Assembly (NCBI RefSeq): GCF_004745805.1
Contig: NZ_SRLQ01000002.1
Coordinates: 186,001-250,000 of the forward strand
Length of the DNA stretch: 64,000 nt
Source of the DNA: Mycolicibacterium sp. CH28
GTDB lineage: Bacteria > Actinomycetota > Actinomycetes > Mycobacteriales > Mycobacteriaceae
Direction of reading: 5' to 3'
Shown here: in pieces, positions 1-8,648 of the stretch
How positions within the stretch are numbered: position 1 is the first letter of the stretch
How the letters are laid out: each line of letters opens with the position of its first letter
Program-made: the position numbers and the translations under genes
The notes under the pieces: generated by a model
Seen by the model: only the letters and a program-made list of their open reading frames with translations
What the model was told of the DNA's origin: nothing
The model's database searches: none

Positions 1-1
1 C

Positions 2-463
2 GCCGAAGCACCACCCGAGGAGATGGCGGCACACGATGTTCTCGGTGTCGAGTCGATCGTGCTGGCCGGCACCGCGACGACCAGGGAGGCGGCCATCAGC
101 GAGGCCGGTCGGCTCCTGGTCGCCTGCGGCGCCGTCGAACCGTCCTACATCGACGCGATGCACGAACGGGAGGGCTCGGTCTCGACGTACATGGGCAACG
201 GCTTAGCCATCCCGCACGGCACCAATGACGCCAAAGACGCGATCCGACGGACCGGCATCTCGTTCGTCCGCTACGCCGAACCGATCGACTGGAACGGCAA
301 GCCTGCCGAGTTCGTCGTCGGCATCGCCGGTGCCGGGAAGGACCACATGGCAGTGCTGACCAAGATCGCCGGAGTGTTCCTCAACCCCGACGACGTGGCC
401 CGACTGCGGGATGCCCGCAGCGCCGAGGAGGTCCGGTCGGTACTCGGCGGCACCGGCGGGTGA
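2..463 (+). CDS. Mannitol-type PTS EIIA domain (C-terminal end of a larger PTS protein, 5' cut)
   Basis: Cytoplasmic phosphocarrier domain that takes phosphate from HPr and passes it to the EIIB domain during PTS sugar uptake. The stretch GNGLAIPHGT carries the phosphorylated histidine of the mannitol/fructose EIIA family, and the roughly 140-residue domain is complete. The reading frame stays open to the window edge through an Ala/Pro/Glu-rich stretch (AEAPPEE) that looks like an interdomain linker. The first ATG (position 23) follows its only purine-rich stretch with almost no spacing. I therefore read this as the tail of an EIICBA- or EIIBA-type permease rather than a stand-alone EIIA, although the length from that ATG (146 aa) also fits a free MtlF-type protein. 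A DeoR regulator begins 11 bases downstream. The sugar is inferred from family only. Confidence 0.8.
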   Translation, partial: AEAPPEEMAAHDVLGVESIVLAGTATTREAAISEAGRLLVACGAVEPSYIDAMHEREGSVSTYMGNGLAIPHGTNDAKDAIRRTGISFVRYAEPIDWNGKPAEFVVGIAGAGKDHMAVLTKIAGVFLNPDDVARLRDARSAEEVRSVLGGTGG

Positions 464-473
464 GAATACCGAC

Positions 474-1232
474 GTGGATTCGGAGACCCGTCAAAGCCGC
501 ATCGTCGAGTTCGCGCGCACCAGGGGGCGCGTGGAGGTTGTCGCCCTGGCCGACGAGTTCGACGTCGCGGCGGAGACGATCCGGCGGGATCTGAAGGTTC
601 TGGCCGGCCGGCGGCTGCTCAAACGGGTACACGGGGGCGCCATCCCGTTGGAGACGGCGGCGTTCGAATCCACCGTCGAGTATCGCAGCCAGGTCGACCT
701 GGCCGAGAAACACCGCATGGCCGCGGGGGCCGTCGAGTTGCTGCACGGGGCCGAGACGGTGTATCTCGACGAAGGTTTCACCCCGAGACTGATTGCGGAG
801 CGCCTTGCCGAACGGGACCTGACGGTGGTCACCTCGTCACTGTTGGTCGCCGAGGCGCTGGCCCACAGCACGTCGGTGACCGTCCTGCTGCTCGGTGGCC
901 GGATGCGCGGTCGCACCCTAGCGACCGTGGACCACTGGGCGACCGACATGCTGGGTAGTCTGGTGATCGACGTGGCTTACCTTGGCACCAACGGGATTTC
1001 ACCCGAGCACGGGCTCACCACTCCCGATCCGGCAGTGGCGGCGGTGAAGCAGACGGCGGTCAAGGTCGCCCGTCGGCGAGTGCTGGTCGCGGCACACTCG
1101 AAGTTCGGCGCCAGCAGCTTCTGCCGCTTCGCAGAGGTCGCAGACTTCGACTCGATCGTGACCGGCACGGAACTGCCACTGACCGAAGCGCGACGCTACG
1201 AGGCACTGGGACCAACCGTCGTGCGTCAGTGA
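474..1232 (+). CDS. DeoR-family transcriptional repressor
   Basis: Cytoplasmic sugar-responsive DNA-binding repressor of 252 residues. The N-terminus has the DeoR winged helix (SRIVEFARTRGRVEVVALAD, then ETIRRDLKVL and LLKRVHGGA). The rest is the DeoR sensor domain of the phosphosugar-isomerase type, with YLDEGFTPRLIAERL and YLGTNGISPEHGLTTPD. The GTG at 474 is chosen because the helix-turn-helix begins about nine residues later; an in-frame ATG at 411 would add 21 unlikely residues overlapping the PTS gene. The 11-base gap to the EIIA gene suggests it is the local regulator of that PTS operon. Its stop overlaps the convergent POT transporter gene. Effector and operator are not visible. Confidence 0.85.
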   Translation: MDSETRQSRIVEFARTRGRVEVVALADEFDVAAETIRRDLKVLAGRRLLKRVHGGAIPLETAAFESTVEYRSQVDLAEKHRMAAGAVELLHGAETVYLDEGFTPRLIAERLAERDLTVVTSSLLVAEALAHSTSVTVLLLGGRMRGRTLATVDHWATDMLGSLVIDVAYLGTNGISPEHGLTTPDPAVAAVKQTAVKVARRRVLVAAHSKFGASSFCRFAEVADFDSIVTGTELPLTEARRYEALGPTVVRQ

Positions 1233-2710
1233 ACGCCCTCCATCAGCCGGCTGACCCGCGGCGCGAACACCCAGACCACCACGCCGACCGCGATGGCGAC
1301 CAGCCCCAGAATGCCGAAGTAGCCGAATTCGCGATCGGGGCTGTAGTAGCCGGACAGCACCCCCGACATCGACGTTCCCAGACCGACGGAGAAGAAGTAC
1401 AGGGCCATCATCTGGGCCCGAAAAGCGTTGGGCGCCAATTGAGTGGTGACCGAGAGGCCGATCGGCGACAGCATCAGTTCGGAGACCGCGAACGCCGCCA
1501 TGATCGCCATGACGAGCAGGGCGGGCACGGCGCGTCCGGTGGTTCCCGCCATGGGCAGGAAGAGCAGGAACGCCAGCCCCATGCCGATGACGCCGTAGGC
1601 GAACTTGCGCGGCGTGGTGGGGGCGCGCCGGCCCAGCTTGGTCCACATCGCCGCGAACAGCGGCGAGAGCAGGATGACCCACACCGGCTCGATCGATCCG
1701 ATCCAGCTCGATGGTGCGGTCCAGCCGAAGATCGACCAGTTCATCCGCTCGTCGGAGTAGACCGCCAGCACGGTGAAGATCTGCTGGAACAACGACCAGA
1801 ACACCGCGTTGGCGACGAACAGCGGGATGAACGCGCGCACCCGGGTGCGCTCCAGTGCAGTGACGTTGCTGCTGCGCAGCATCACCGCGAAGTAGCAGAT
1901 CGAAGCGACGACAATCACCGCGGTGGTCACCTGGGACAGATTGGCCAATGTGATGACACCGAAGGCGAAGGCGACGACGACCACTACCACTACCAGTGCC
2001 GCCCCGGCGATGGCAGCGGTGCGCCAGAATGACTGCTGCGACAAGGGATTCGGGACGATCCGGCCGTGCTCGCCGAGGTTCTTGCGGAACACCACGTACT
2101 GGGTCAGGCCGAGCGCCATGCCGATCGCCGCGGCACCGAAGCCGTAGTGGAACCCGAGGTTGGTCTGCAGCAGCCCGGTGATCAGCGGGCCGACGAACGC
2201 CCCCAGGTTGATGCCCAGATAGAACAGCGTGAATCCGCCATCCCGGCGCGGATCCCCCTCGGCGTAAAGGGTGCCCAGTAGCGACGACGCGTTGGCCTTC
2301 AGCGCTCCGGACCCCAGCGCGATGAGCACCAGCCCGACCGCGACACCGGTGAGCCCGGGCAGCACCGCCAGCGCGATATGGCCGCACATGACGACCGCGC
2401 CGCCGTAGAAGACGGTCCGCTCCATGCCGAGCAGCCGGTCGGCCACCCACCCACCCAGCACGGTGGAGAGGTAGACCAGACCACCGTAGGCGCCGACGAT
2501 GCCGGTCGCGGTGGTCTTGGGCAGGCCAAGACCACCGTCGGTGAGGCTGTAGTACAGGTAGTAGCTGAGGATGGTCAGCATCCCGTAGTACGAGAACCGC
2601 TCCCACAGCTCGACACCAAAGAGGTTGGTCAGGCCGATCGGATGGCCGAAGAACGTTCGCTGCGCAGGCAGGTTCTCACGATGAACGACGTCGGCCATGG
2701 CGGCTACCAT
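1226..2710 (-). CDS. POT/PTR-family proton-coupled oligopeptide transporter
   Basis: Integral membrane major-facilitator protein of 494 residues, expected to import di- and tripeptides with protons. The POT signature is present near the N-terminus (GVELWERFSYYGMLTILSYY, the ExxERFxYYG motif), followed by GGWVADRLLGMERTVFYGG and a second family motif around FTLFYLGINLGAFVGPLI. About 12 to 14 hydrophobic helices can be counted. Two starts, an ATG-like codon at 2710 and an ATG four codons later, are both possible. It ends by overlapping the DeoR stop codon by a few bases and is transcribed separately from the sugar ABC operon behind it. Substrate specificity cannot be read from sequence. Confidence 0.85.
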   Translation of the reverse strand: MVAAMADVVHRENLPAQRTFFGHPIGLTNLFGVELWERFSYYGMLTILSYYLYYSLTDGGLGLPKTTATGIVGAYGGLVYLSTVLGGWVADRLLGMERTVFYGGAVVMCGHIALAVLPGLTGVAVGLVLIALGSGALKANASSLLGTLYAEGDPRRDGGFTLFYLGINLGAFVGPLITGLLQTNLGFHYGFGAAAIGMALGLTQYVVFRKNLGEHGRIVPNPLSQQSFWRTAAIAGAALVVVVVVVAFAFGVITLANLSQVTTAVIVVASICYFAVMLRSSNVTALERTRVRAFIPLFVANAVFWSLFQQIFTVLAVYSDERMNWSIFGWTAPSSWIGSIEPVWVILLSPLFAAMWTKLGRRAPTTPRKFAYGVIGMGLAFLLFLPMAGTTGRAVPALLVMAIMAAFAVSELMLSPIGLSVTTQLAPNAFRAQMMALYFFSVGLGTSMSGVLSGYYSPDREFGYFGILGLVAIAVGVVVWVFAPRVSRLMEGVH

Positions 2711-2957
2711 GCCACATCGTTCACCCGGTGTTCAGCTGATCACACCCGATTCCCCGGTATCACCACAACAGGACGACCGTCACCTGTTCCTCCGATTCCG
2801 GAGGGTTGGCAGAGTCGCTTCCCGGTGCCGCGGCAGTCGGAAACGCGATCACCTCAGCATTCGGTGTGTCTGCGTCCGGGCTGGTCACACCGCGAGTGTT
2901 GGATGGGCCCGGTCGGCTGTCACGCGTAGTCCGCTACTCTAAATCCGCCCGACAGGG
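2711..2957. other. Intergenic region between POT gene and sugar-binding protein gene
   Basis: 247 bases that hold the promoter of the POT gene on the minus strand. An interrupted inverted repeat, GGTGT (2727-2731) and ACACC (2742-2746), flanks a TCAGCTGA core just upstream of the POT start and could be an operator, but it is short. I see no terminator with a clear long stem and no convincing small gene. Confidence 0.3.
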
Positions 2958-4007
2958 TCACGGCTGCTTCTGGCCGGGGATCCCCTCGTAGGCGATATCT
3001 CCGGTCTTGAGGTTCTGGGCGACTAGTTCGGACAGACCGTCGAGGAACTTCTGCCGCTCGGTCACCACGTGCTGGATCGCCACGTCGACGTTCTCCTTGG
3101 TGATCGCCGGCATCATGTACACGGGCTTGGTGTTGACCTGCTCCTTCTTGGCCAACGCGTTGGCCACTGCCAAGCCGGCGGCCAGCTCGACGGTGCCGTT
3201 CTGTAGCGACGTACCGATGAACTCACCGCTCTTCACCGCGTTCAGCCCGTCCTCGATGCCGTCAATCCCGACGATCGGCACGTCGGTGCGACCGGCCTCC
3301 TTGAGCGCCTGCAGCGCACCCAGCCCCATGTCGTCGTTCTCCGCGACCACGGCGTTGATCTGCGGCCCGAAACCGGAGATCCAGTTCTTCATCTTGTTGA
3401 CGGCCTCGTCCCGCTTCCAGTTCGCGGTGTCCTTGGCCAGTACCTTGATATCCGGATACTTGGCCAGCACGTTGTTGATGCCCTTGGTGCGGTCGAGCTC
3501 ACCGGACTGTCCGAGCGGGCCCTGCAGGATCACGATGTTGCCGCGACCGCCGATGCGGTCAGCCATCATCTGCATCTCCTGCTCCCCCGCCGCCACGTCG
3601 TCGGGCTGCACGCTGCCGGCAACGTCGGGGTTGTTCAGGGCCGCGTTGACCGCGACGAGCGGGATGCCCTTGGCCTTCGCCGCGGCGACCTGCGGGCCCA
3701 GCGAGTCGGCCTGGATGGGCACCACGATGATCGCGTCGACACCCTGGTTGACCATCGAGTCGACCTGGTTGGCCTGGGTCGAGACGTCGAGATTGGCCGA
3801 GTTCCAGACCAGCTCGATGTTGTTGGCCTTGGCGTAGGCCTCCATCCCCTCCTTGCCCGCGGTGATGAACGAGCTCATGTCGTAGACCGTGACGCCGATC
3901 CGCTTGGTGTCCTTGTTTGCGGTGGTGTCACCGGCGCCGCAAGCGGTCAGGCCAAGGCCGAGCACCCCGGCCGAGGCGATCGCCGTGATCGTGGTGATGA
4001 TGCGCAT
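2958..4007 (-). CDS. Sugar ABC transporter, periplasmic-binding lipoprotein (RbsB-like)
   Basis: Extracytoplasmic sugar- or polyol-binding lipoprotein of the Peripla_BP_4/RbsB type, 349 residues. The chosen ATG (codon at 4007) is preceded by GAGAAA and gives a clean lipoprotein signal: MRII start, hydrophobic core, lipobox LTAC at residues about 20-23. The longer upstream frame lacks signal features. The mature part has the RbsB fold hallmarks: [48 protein letters not shown] and [21 protein letters not shown]. It is the last gene of a minus-strand operon, 65 bases after the permease. The neighbouring polyol dehydrogenase and epimerase-like genes suggest the ligand is a sugar alcohol or a rare sugar; that is inference. 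Confidence 0.9.
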   Translation of the reverse strand: MRIITTITAIASAGVLGLGLTACGAGDTTANKDTKRIGVTVYDMSSFITAGKEGMEAYAKANNIELVWNSANLDVSTQANQVDSMVNQGVDAIIVVPIQADSLGPQVAAAKAKGIPLVAVNAALNNPDVAGSVQPDDVAAGEQEMQMMADRIGGRGNIVILQGPLGQSGELDRTKGINNVLAKYPDIKVLAKDTANWKRDEAVNKMKNWISGFGPQINAVVAENDDMGLGALQALKEAGRTDVPIVGIDGIEDGLNAVKSGEFIGTSLQNGTVELAAGLAVANALAKKEQVNTKPVYMMPAITKENVDVAIQHVVTERQKFLDGLSELVAQNLKTGDIAYEGIPGQKQP

Positions 4008-4072
4008 CTGTGGTTTCTCATTTCTGCTGTGCGGTGAGTTACGGCATTCCGATTGGCTTGCGGCGCAAGAGA

Positions 4073-5110
4073 TCAGGTGCGCCTCCTGGATGACCACACG
4101 TCGACGGCCACCGCAGCGACGATCAGCACGCCCTTGATCACGTCCTGCCAGTAGGCGGGCACGACCAGAATGTCCAGACCGTTGTTGAGGGTCATGATCA
4201 TGAACAGGCCCAGTGCGGTGCCCCAGACCGTGCCGCGCCCGCCCATCAGGCTGGCGCCGCCGATCACGACCGCGGCGATGGCGTCGAGCTCATAGCCCTG
4301 GCCGAGGTTGGGCGGACCGGAGATGACCCGCGAAGCCAGCATGACACCCGAAATCCCGGCCAGCAGACCGGAAATGGCGTAGACGGAGAACAGCACGTTC
4401 TTGGTATTGATGCCGGCGATCTCGGCGGCGTTGCGGTTTCCGCCGACCGCATAGACCCGCATCCCGTAGGTGGTGCGCTTCATGATGATCGCCAGCGCGA
4501 TGATGCCGGCGATCATCAGCAGGACCGGGATCTGCAAGCCAAGGATCTTGGTGTTGGCGATCGAGCCGAATTCGGCGGGCAACCCGTTGATCGGGGCGCC
4601 GCCGCCGATGACGTAGGCCAAACCCGAACCCGCCGTCAGCGTGCCCAGTGTCGCGATGAAGGGCGGCACCGACAATCGCGACACCAGCAGCCCGTTGACG
4701 CTGCCCACGGCCAGTCCGACCGCCATAGCCACCAACACCGTCATCCACACCTGGCCGGGATTGGCCTTGGCGGTGGCGGCCCCGGCCATCGCCGAGACGG
4801 CGATGACGCTGCCCACCGACAGGTCGATCCCGCCGGTCAGGATGACCAGCGTTTGGCCGAGCGCGATCAGAGCGAACGGAGCCGCCGCCACGAGAATGGT
4901 GATCAGGTTCTCCGGTGTGGAGAACCTCGCACTGCGATAGCTGAAGTAGGCGATCACCAACAGCACGACGATCACCATCGAATAGCGCAGCGCGACACCG
5001 GCAAACCACCGACCGGAGAACAACTTCACGGGCTCACCGGTAATCGGTGAGGCGACTGTGTGCGCGCCGAGCGCCTCTGCCGGCGTGCCATCGGTGTCGA
5101 GGGACGTCAT
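4073..5110 (-). CDS. Sugar ABC transporter permease (RbsC-like)
   Basis: Membrane permease of the BPD_transp_2 family, 345 residues and about ten transmembrane helices. Typical motifs are [22 protein letters not shown] near residue 85-110, [26 protein letters not shown], and the cytoplasmic coupling loop [16 protein letters not shown] at about residue 220 that contacts the ATPase. The start ATG overlaps the ATPase stop codon by four bases (ATGA), which indicates translational coupling. It should form a homodimeric pore with two copies of the ATPase-domain pair encoded just upstream and take substrate from the binding lipoprotein encoded just downstream. Confidence 0.92.
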   Translation of the reverse strand: MTSLDTDGTPAEALGAHTVASPITGEPVKLFSGRWFAGVALRYSMVIVVLLVIAYFSYRSARFSTPENLITILVAAAPFALIALGQTLVILTGGIDLSVGSVIAVSAMAGAATAKANPGQVWMTVLVAMAVGLAVGSVNGLLVSRLSVPPFIATLGTLTAGSGLAYVIGGGAPINGLPAEFGSIANTKILGLQIPVLLMIAGIIALAIIMKRTTYGMRVYAVGGNRNAAEIAGINTKNVLFSVYAISGLLAGISGVMLASRVISGPPNLGQGYELDAIAAVVIGGASLMGGRGTVWGTALGLFMIMTLNNGLDILVVPAYWQDVIKGVLIVAAVAVDVWSSRRRT

Positions 5111-6783
5111 GATGCCTTCTCCTGGTTGGGGGAGTCGTCGATTCTCGCGTCAAGGGCGGTGGCCAGCCGGAACACCGACGCCTGGACTTCGGGGTGATCG
5201 AGGGCGTCACGATCCAGTTCGCCCACGAAGGCACCGCCGCGCATGACGAACGCGCGGTGCGAAAGCCCGACGATCTCGGGCATGTCGGAGGAGGCCATCA
5301 GCACGGCCATCCCCTGGGCGGCGAATTCGGTGATGATGCGGTAGATCTCGCTGCGCGCGCCGACGTCGACGCCGCGCGTGGGTTCGTCGAGCAGCAGTAC
5401 GTTGACGTCACCGGTGAGCCAACGGGCCAGCACCACCTTCTGCTGGTTACCGCCGGAGAGGGTGCCGACTTCCTGGCCCAGCCCACGGCTGCGCAGCCGC
5501 ACCGAGGACATCACGTCGGAGACCGCCTTGGTGCGGGCCTTGCCCCGCAACCAGCCGGCGATCGAGAACGACGACAACCGGGGAAGTGAGCCGTTGTCCA
5601 GCACGCTCATCGACAGCACGACACCGGAGAGCTTGCGGTCCTCGGGCACCATCGCCATGCCGGCGGTGATGGCGGCGGCGGGATGATTGCGTTTGACGTG
5701 CTGGCCACGCACCACGATCTGGCCTGCCGTGGTGCGGTGTGCGCCGAAGATCGCTTCGAGCAGTTCGGTGCGCCCGGCCCCGACCAGGCCGGCCAGCCCG
5801 AGAATCTCACCGGCCTTGACGGTGAACGAGACGGGCGCGGTGGCGCCTTCGACCTGCAGATCGCGGACCTCGAGGACGGTGTCGGCGCCCGGCTCCGGTC
5901 GGGGTGGGAACAAGGTGTCGAGCTCGCGGCCGATCATCGCGGTGACGATGTCGTCGTCGGAGACCTCGGCGATCGGCTCGTCGAGGATCAGCCCGCCGTC
6001 GCGGAGCACGACGACCCGGTCGGCGATGGCGCGGATCTCGGCCATCTTGTGGGTGGTGTAGACCATGGCGACGCCGTGCTCACGAAGCCGGCGCACGATC
6101 TGATACAGGCCCTCGACCTCGCGCTCGGAGATCGCCGAGGTGGGCTCGTCGAGCATGACGACCTGCGCGCCCGTGCGGGCGGCCTTGACGATCTCGACGA
6201 TCTGGCGCAGCCCGACCGGCAGGCTGCCCATTCGGGCGGTCGGCGGGATGTCCACATCGAACACGGCCAACGTCTCGCTGGCCTCGTGAATCATCGCCCG
6301 CCGGTTCAGGAACGGGCCAACCGTCAGTTCCCTTCCCACGAAGAGGTTCTCGTAGACGGTCATATCTTCGATGGAGGCCAGTTCCTGGGGCACGATCGCA
6401 ACCCCGTGCCGCACCGCTTCCCTGGTGCTTCCCGGGGTCAGCTGGGCGCCCTTGACCGAGACGGTTCCCTGGTCGGCGGAGTACTGGCCGCTGATGATCT
6501 TCATCAGGGTGGACTTGCCCGCGCCGTTCTCACCGGCCAGCGCGGTGACCGTGCCCGGCTCGAGGTGCAGGGTGACACCCTTGAGTACCGGAACACCGCC
6601 GAAACTCTTGCGAATATCGATGCAGGACAACAGATCTTCAGCTGCCGCGGTGCTATTCCCCCGGTCGCTGCGCTCCTGCCCGCCGGCCCTATTCCCCCGG
6701 TCGCTGCGCTCCTGCCCGCCGGCCCTATTCCCCCGGTCGCTACGCTCCTGCCCGCCGGCCCTATTCGCCCGGTCGCTGGTCAT
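5107..6783 (-). CDS. Sugar ABC transporter ATP-binding protein (RbsA/MglA-like, two NBDs)
   Basis: Tandem ATPase, 558 residues, powering sugar import. NBD1 has Walker A GENGAGKST and Walker B VVMLDEPTSAI; its signature region is degenerate (LPVGLRQ). NBD2 shows the usual RbsA-type weak P-loop (GLVGAGRTE) with a good signature LSGGNQQKV and LLLDEPTRGVD. The ATG used here overlaps the preceding dehydrogenase stop by four bases. The frame is open much further upstream, but that stretch is the dehydrogenase gene in another frame. Odd feature: the first 45 or so residues are three near-identical 12-residue units of the type GNRAGGQERSDR, encoded by a 36-base tandem repeat, before the conserved LSCIDIRKSFGGV start of NBD1. 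Homologues usually start directly at NBD1, so this N-terminal tail is probably dispensable. Confidence 0.92.
   Translation of the reverse strand: MTSDRANRAGGQERSDRGNRAGGQERSDRGNRAGGQERSDRGNSTAAAEDLLSCIDIRKSFGGVPVLKGVTLHLEPGTVTALAGENGAGKSTLMKIISGQYSADQGTVSVKGAQLTPGSTREAVRHGVAIVPQELASIEDMTVYENLFVGRELTVGPFLNRRAMIHEASETLAVFDVDIPPTARMGSLPVGLRQIVEIVKAARTGAQVVMLDEPTSAISEREVEGLYQIVRRLREHGVAMVYTTHKMAEIRAIADRVVVLRDGGLILDEPIAEVSDDDIVTAMIGRELDTLFPPRPEPGADTVLEVRDLQVEGATAPVSFTVKAGEILGLAGLVGAGRTELLEAIFGAHRTTAGQIVVRGQHVKRNHPAAAITAGMAMVPEDRKLSGVVLSMSVLDNGSLPRLSSFSIAGWLRGKARTKAVSDVMSSVRLRSRGLGQEVGTLSGGNQQKVVLARWLTGDVNVLLLDEPTRGVDVGARSEIYRIITEFAAQGMAVLMASSDMPEIVGLSHRAFVMRGGAFVGELDRDALDHPEVQASVFRLATALDARIDDSPNQEKAS
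6653..6778. repeat. 36-base tandem repeat, three full copies plus a partial fourth, at a gene junction
   Basis: Copies run 6653-6688, 6689-6724 and 6725-6760 (one base change in the third), with a partial copy 6761-6778. Read on the minus strand, each begins with a GGCCGGCGGGCAGGAGCG-type core. The repeat length is a multiple of three, so it stays in frame inside the ATPase gene and encodes repeated NRAGGQERSDRG units. It ends exactly at the ATGA overlap between dehydrogenase stop and ATPase start. This resembles mycobacterial interspersed repetitive units, which also sit at overlapping stop/start junctions; that parallel is inference from memory. Confidence 0.9.
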
Positions 6784-7820
6784 CGTGGCACCACGATCGA
6801 CTTGAGGCTGGCGGGGTCGGAGTCGCTGTCGAGCGCCTCGGCGACGTGGTCGAGGTCGTAGCGGGCGGTGACCAGCGCATCCAGGTCGACGGCCCCAGAG
6901 TTGACCAGATGGATTGCTGCGGGCCAGGTGTCGGTGTAACGGAACACCCCGGTCACGCTGATCTCCATGCTCTGGATGTAGCCGATCGGCACCGGATAGT
7001 CCTCGGCTCCCATCCCGACCAGCACCACGTGGCCGGCCGGACCGACGGCCTTGATTCCGCTGACCACCGCCGGCGCGGCTCCACTGGCGTCGACGAACGC
7101 ATCCACCTTGGGATCGAGGGCTGCGACGTCGTCGATGGCCGGGTCGAGCACCTCGGTGGCACCGAATGCGCGCGCCCGCTCGCGCCGGGCCGCCACCAGG
7201 TCGGAGACCACGATGCGGGCCGCACCGAACGCGCGCGCGGCCTGGGCGCAGATCACCCCGATCGGTCCCGCACCGGCGATCAGGATCGAAGTGCCCGGTG
7301 CCACATGGGCTTTGCGCATCGTGGCGATTGCCACCGATAGCGGCTCCAGCAGTGCGGCGGCCTCGTCGGACATCGAATCGGGGACCGGGTGTGCCATGTC
7401 GTCGTCGATGAGCACGTAGCGGCAGAACGCGCCATCGATCGGCGGGGTGGCATAGAACTGCATCTGCGGGCACAGGTTGTACCGGCCGGCGGTGCACTGC
7501 GCGCATCTGCGGCAGGGGTGCTGCGGTTCCACGGCGACGCGCTGACCCGCCCGTGTCGGGTCGACCCCGTCGCCGACGGCAGCGATGCGGCCGGACAATT
7601 CATGGCCCAGGATCATGGGCGCTTCGACGACGAAATCCCCGATGCGGCCGTGCCGGTAGTAGTGCACATCCGATCCGCATACCCCGACGGCGGCCACTTC
7701 AACGAGCACCTGATGGGGGCCGGGTGCGGGCACCGGACGGTCTTCGACCCGCAGCGTCCCAACCCCGGTCAGCACGCTGGCGCGCATGGTGGCCCCAGCG
7801 CTGTCGATGGTTGCGGTCAT
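6780..7820 (-). CDS. Zinc-dependent polyol/sorbitol-type alcohol dehydrogenase
   Basis: Cytoplasmic medium-chain dehydrogenase, 346 residues, expected to oxidise a sugar alcohol to a ketose with NAD. Visible motifs: VCGSDVHYYRHG (catalytic zinc Cys), MILGHELSG (zinc His-Glu), the four-Cys structural zinc loop CRRCAQCTAGRYNLC, LEPLSVAIA, and the Rossmann motif IAGAGPIGVICAQ. The sorbitol/xylitol dehydrogenase subgroup is suggested by YYRHGRIGDFVVEAPMILGHE. The start overlaps the upstream epimerase-like stop (ATGA), and the stop overlaps the ATPase start, so uptake and first oxidation are co-expressed. The true polyol is unknown. Confidence 0.88.
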   Translation of the reverse strand: MTATIDSAGATMRASVLTGVGTLRVEDRPVPAPGPHQVLVEVAAVGVCGSDVHYYRHGRIGDFVVEAPMILGHELSGRIAAVGDGVDPTRAGQRVAVEPQHPCRRCAQCTAGRYNLCPQMQFYATPPIDGAFCRYVLIDDDMAHPVPDSMSDEAAALLEPLSVAIATMRKAHVAPGTSILIAGAGPIGVICAQAARAFGAARIVVSDLVAARRERARAFGATEVLDPAIDDVAALDPKVDAFVDASGAAPAVVSGIKAVGPAGHVVLVGMGAEDYPVPIGYIQSMEISVTGVFRYTDTWPAAIHLVNSGAVDLDALVTARYDLDHVAEALDSDSDPASLKSIVVPR

Positions 7821-8521
7821 GGCCTGTCTCCGTTCATTGAGGCCAGCAGGGCATGCCCGACGACCAGGGATTGGGCGCCCGCCGTGATGCACAGGGGCGC
7901 AAGTTCTTCGGTGATCCCGCCGTCGACGATCACCGGCAGTTCGGCGGCGCAGGCGGTGGTGACACCGAGCCGGCCGAGCAGGCACAGTCCGGGAGCGCCC
8001 GGCTCGATGAGCACGACCAGCGCGCCGTCGGGACGGGCCGGCCATTCCGGAGCGCCGATACCGTCCCATTCGTTCCAGAGCGCAACCCAGGCGGCACCGC
8101 CCGACCCGCGCACCGCTTCGGCGCGGTCTTCGGTGAATGCGTGCCAGGGCAGGAAAACCTTGGCTGGCCGCACGGACAGCACGGCCGGAAGCACCGCATC
8201 GACGAATTCGGCCGTACCGATCACCCGCACCCCCAGCCGGTCTGGCTCGACCACCGCCGCGATGTCGCGCAGCTCGTCCAGGCTGACCCCAGGTCGCGGG
8301 CCTTCGCCGTCGGCCACCAGGTCGAAGTGAACGTCGAGGCCGGCCGCGGCCAGGGCGCGCGCCGTCGCGACCCGCTGCCTCGGCGCCACCGCATACACCG
8401 ATCCGGCCACCATGTCCGCAAACTGGGCGTCCCAGCCGTTCACACTCGAGTGGTCGGTATTCGAATGGTCCACCACGAAATCAGCGCTCGTCAGGCCGCT
8501 GCCGCCTCCGGTCATCTCCAC
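7817..8521 (-). CDS. Ribulose-phosphate 3-epimerase-like TIM-barrel protein, divergent
   Basis: Protein of about 234 residues with a weak but recognisable ribulose-phosphate-binding barrel. AAAGLDVHFDLVADGE matches the first metal-binding His/Asp strand (HVDVMDGHF in true epimerases) and LPVIVDGGITEELAPLCITAGAQSLVVGHALL matches the last Asp and phosphate-binding loop. The second metal histidine (VHLM strand) is not evident, being replaced by LGVRVIG, so the chemistry may differ from a normal epimerase. Start is GTG at 8521 or an ATG two codons in. It is the first gene of the minus-strand sugar operon, facing the SorC regulator across a 127-base promoter region. It may isomerise or epimerise the ketose made by the dehydrogenase, but no kinase is encoded nearby. 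Confidence 0.6.
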   Translation of the reverse strand: MEMTGGGSGLTSADFVVDHSNTDHSSVNGWDAQFADMVAGSVYAVAPRQRVATARALAAAGLDVHFDLVADGEGPRPGVSLDELRDIAAVVEPDRLGVRVIGTAEFVDAVLPAVLSVRPAKVFLPWHAFTEDRAEAVRGSGGAAWVALWNEWDGIGAPEWPARPDGALVVLIEPGAPGLCLLGRLGVTTACAAELPVIVDGGITEELAPLCITAGAQSLVVGHALLASMNGDRP

Positions 8522-8525
8522 ACTC

Positions 8526-8613
8526 GCTCATCTGTGATACCTAGTGCTCATCTGATTGCGTGTGATGTGGATCATTGTCTACGCTATGCTCATATGTCAA
8601 CCGCTCCGCTCAT
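8526..8613. promoter_or_regulatory. Four phased GCTCAT direct repeats, probable SorC-regulator operator
   Basis: GCTCAT occurs at 8526-8531, 8546-8551, 8588-8593 and 8608-8613, always followed by a pyrimidine- or purine-plus-G context (CTG, CTG, ATG, ACG). Spacings are 20, 42 and 20 bases, that is about two, four and two helical turns, so all four lie on one DNA face. The last copy lies within CGCTC-ATAC-GAGCG, a short hairpin. The set fills the space between the divergent sugar operon and the SorC-type regulator gene. SorC proteins bind as tetramers to paired sites, which fits this layout. Assignment to this regulator is inference. Confidence 0.5.
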
Positions 8614-8648
8614 ACGAGCGCTCGTCGCGGTGATCGGAAGGAAGCGCC

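Noticed and set aside
6653..6778. CRISPR-like direct repeats of 36 bases
   Set aside because: Copies are head-to-tail with no spacers and lie in a coding sequence; no cas genes nearby.
5107..7506. Apparent 799-residue fused ATPase with a long N-terminal extension
   Set aside because: The upstream part is the dehydrogenase gene in another frame; the ATPase begins at the ATGA overlap at 6783.
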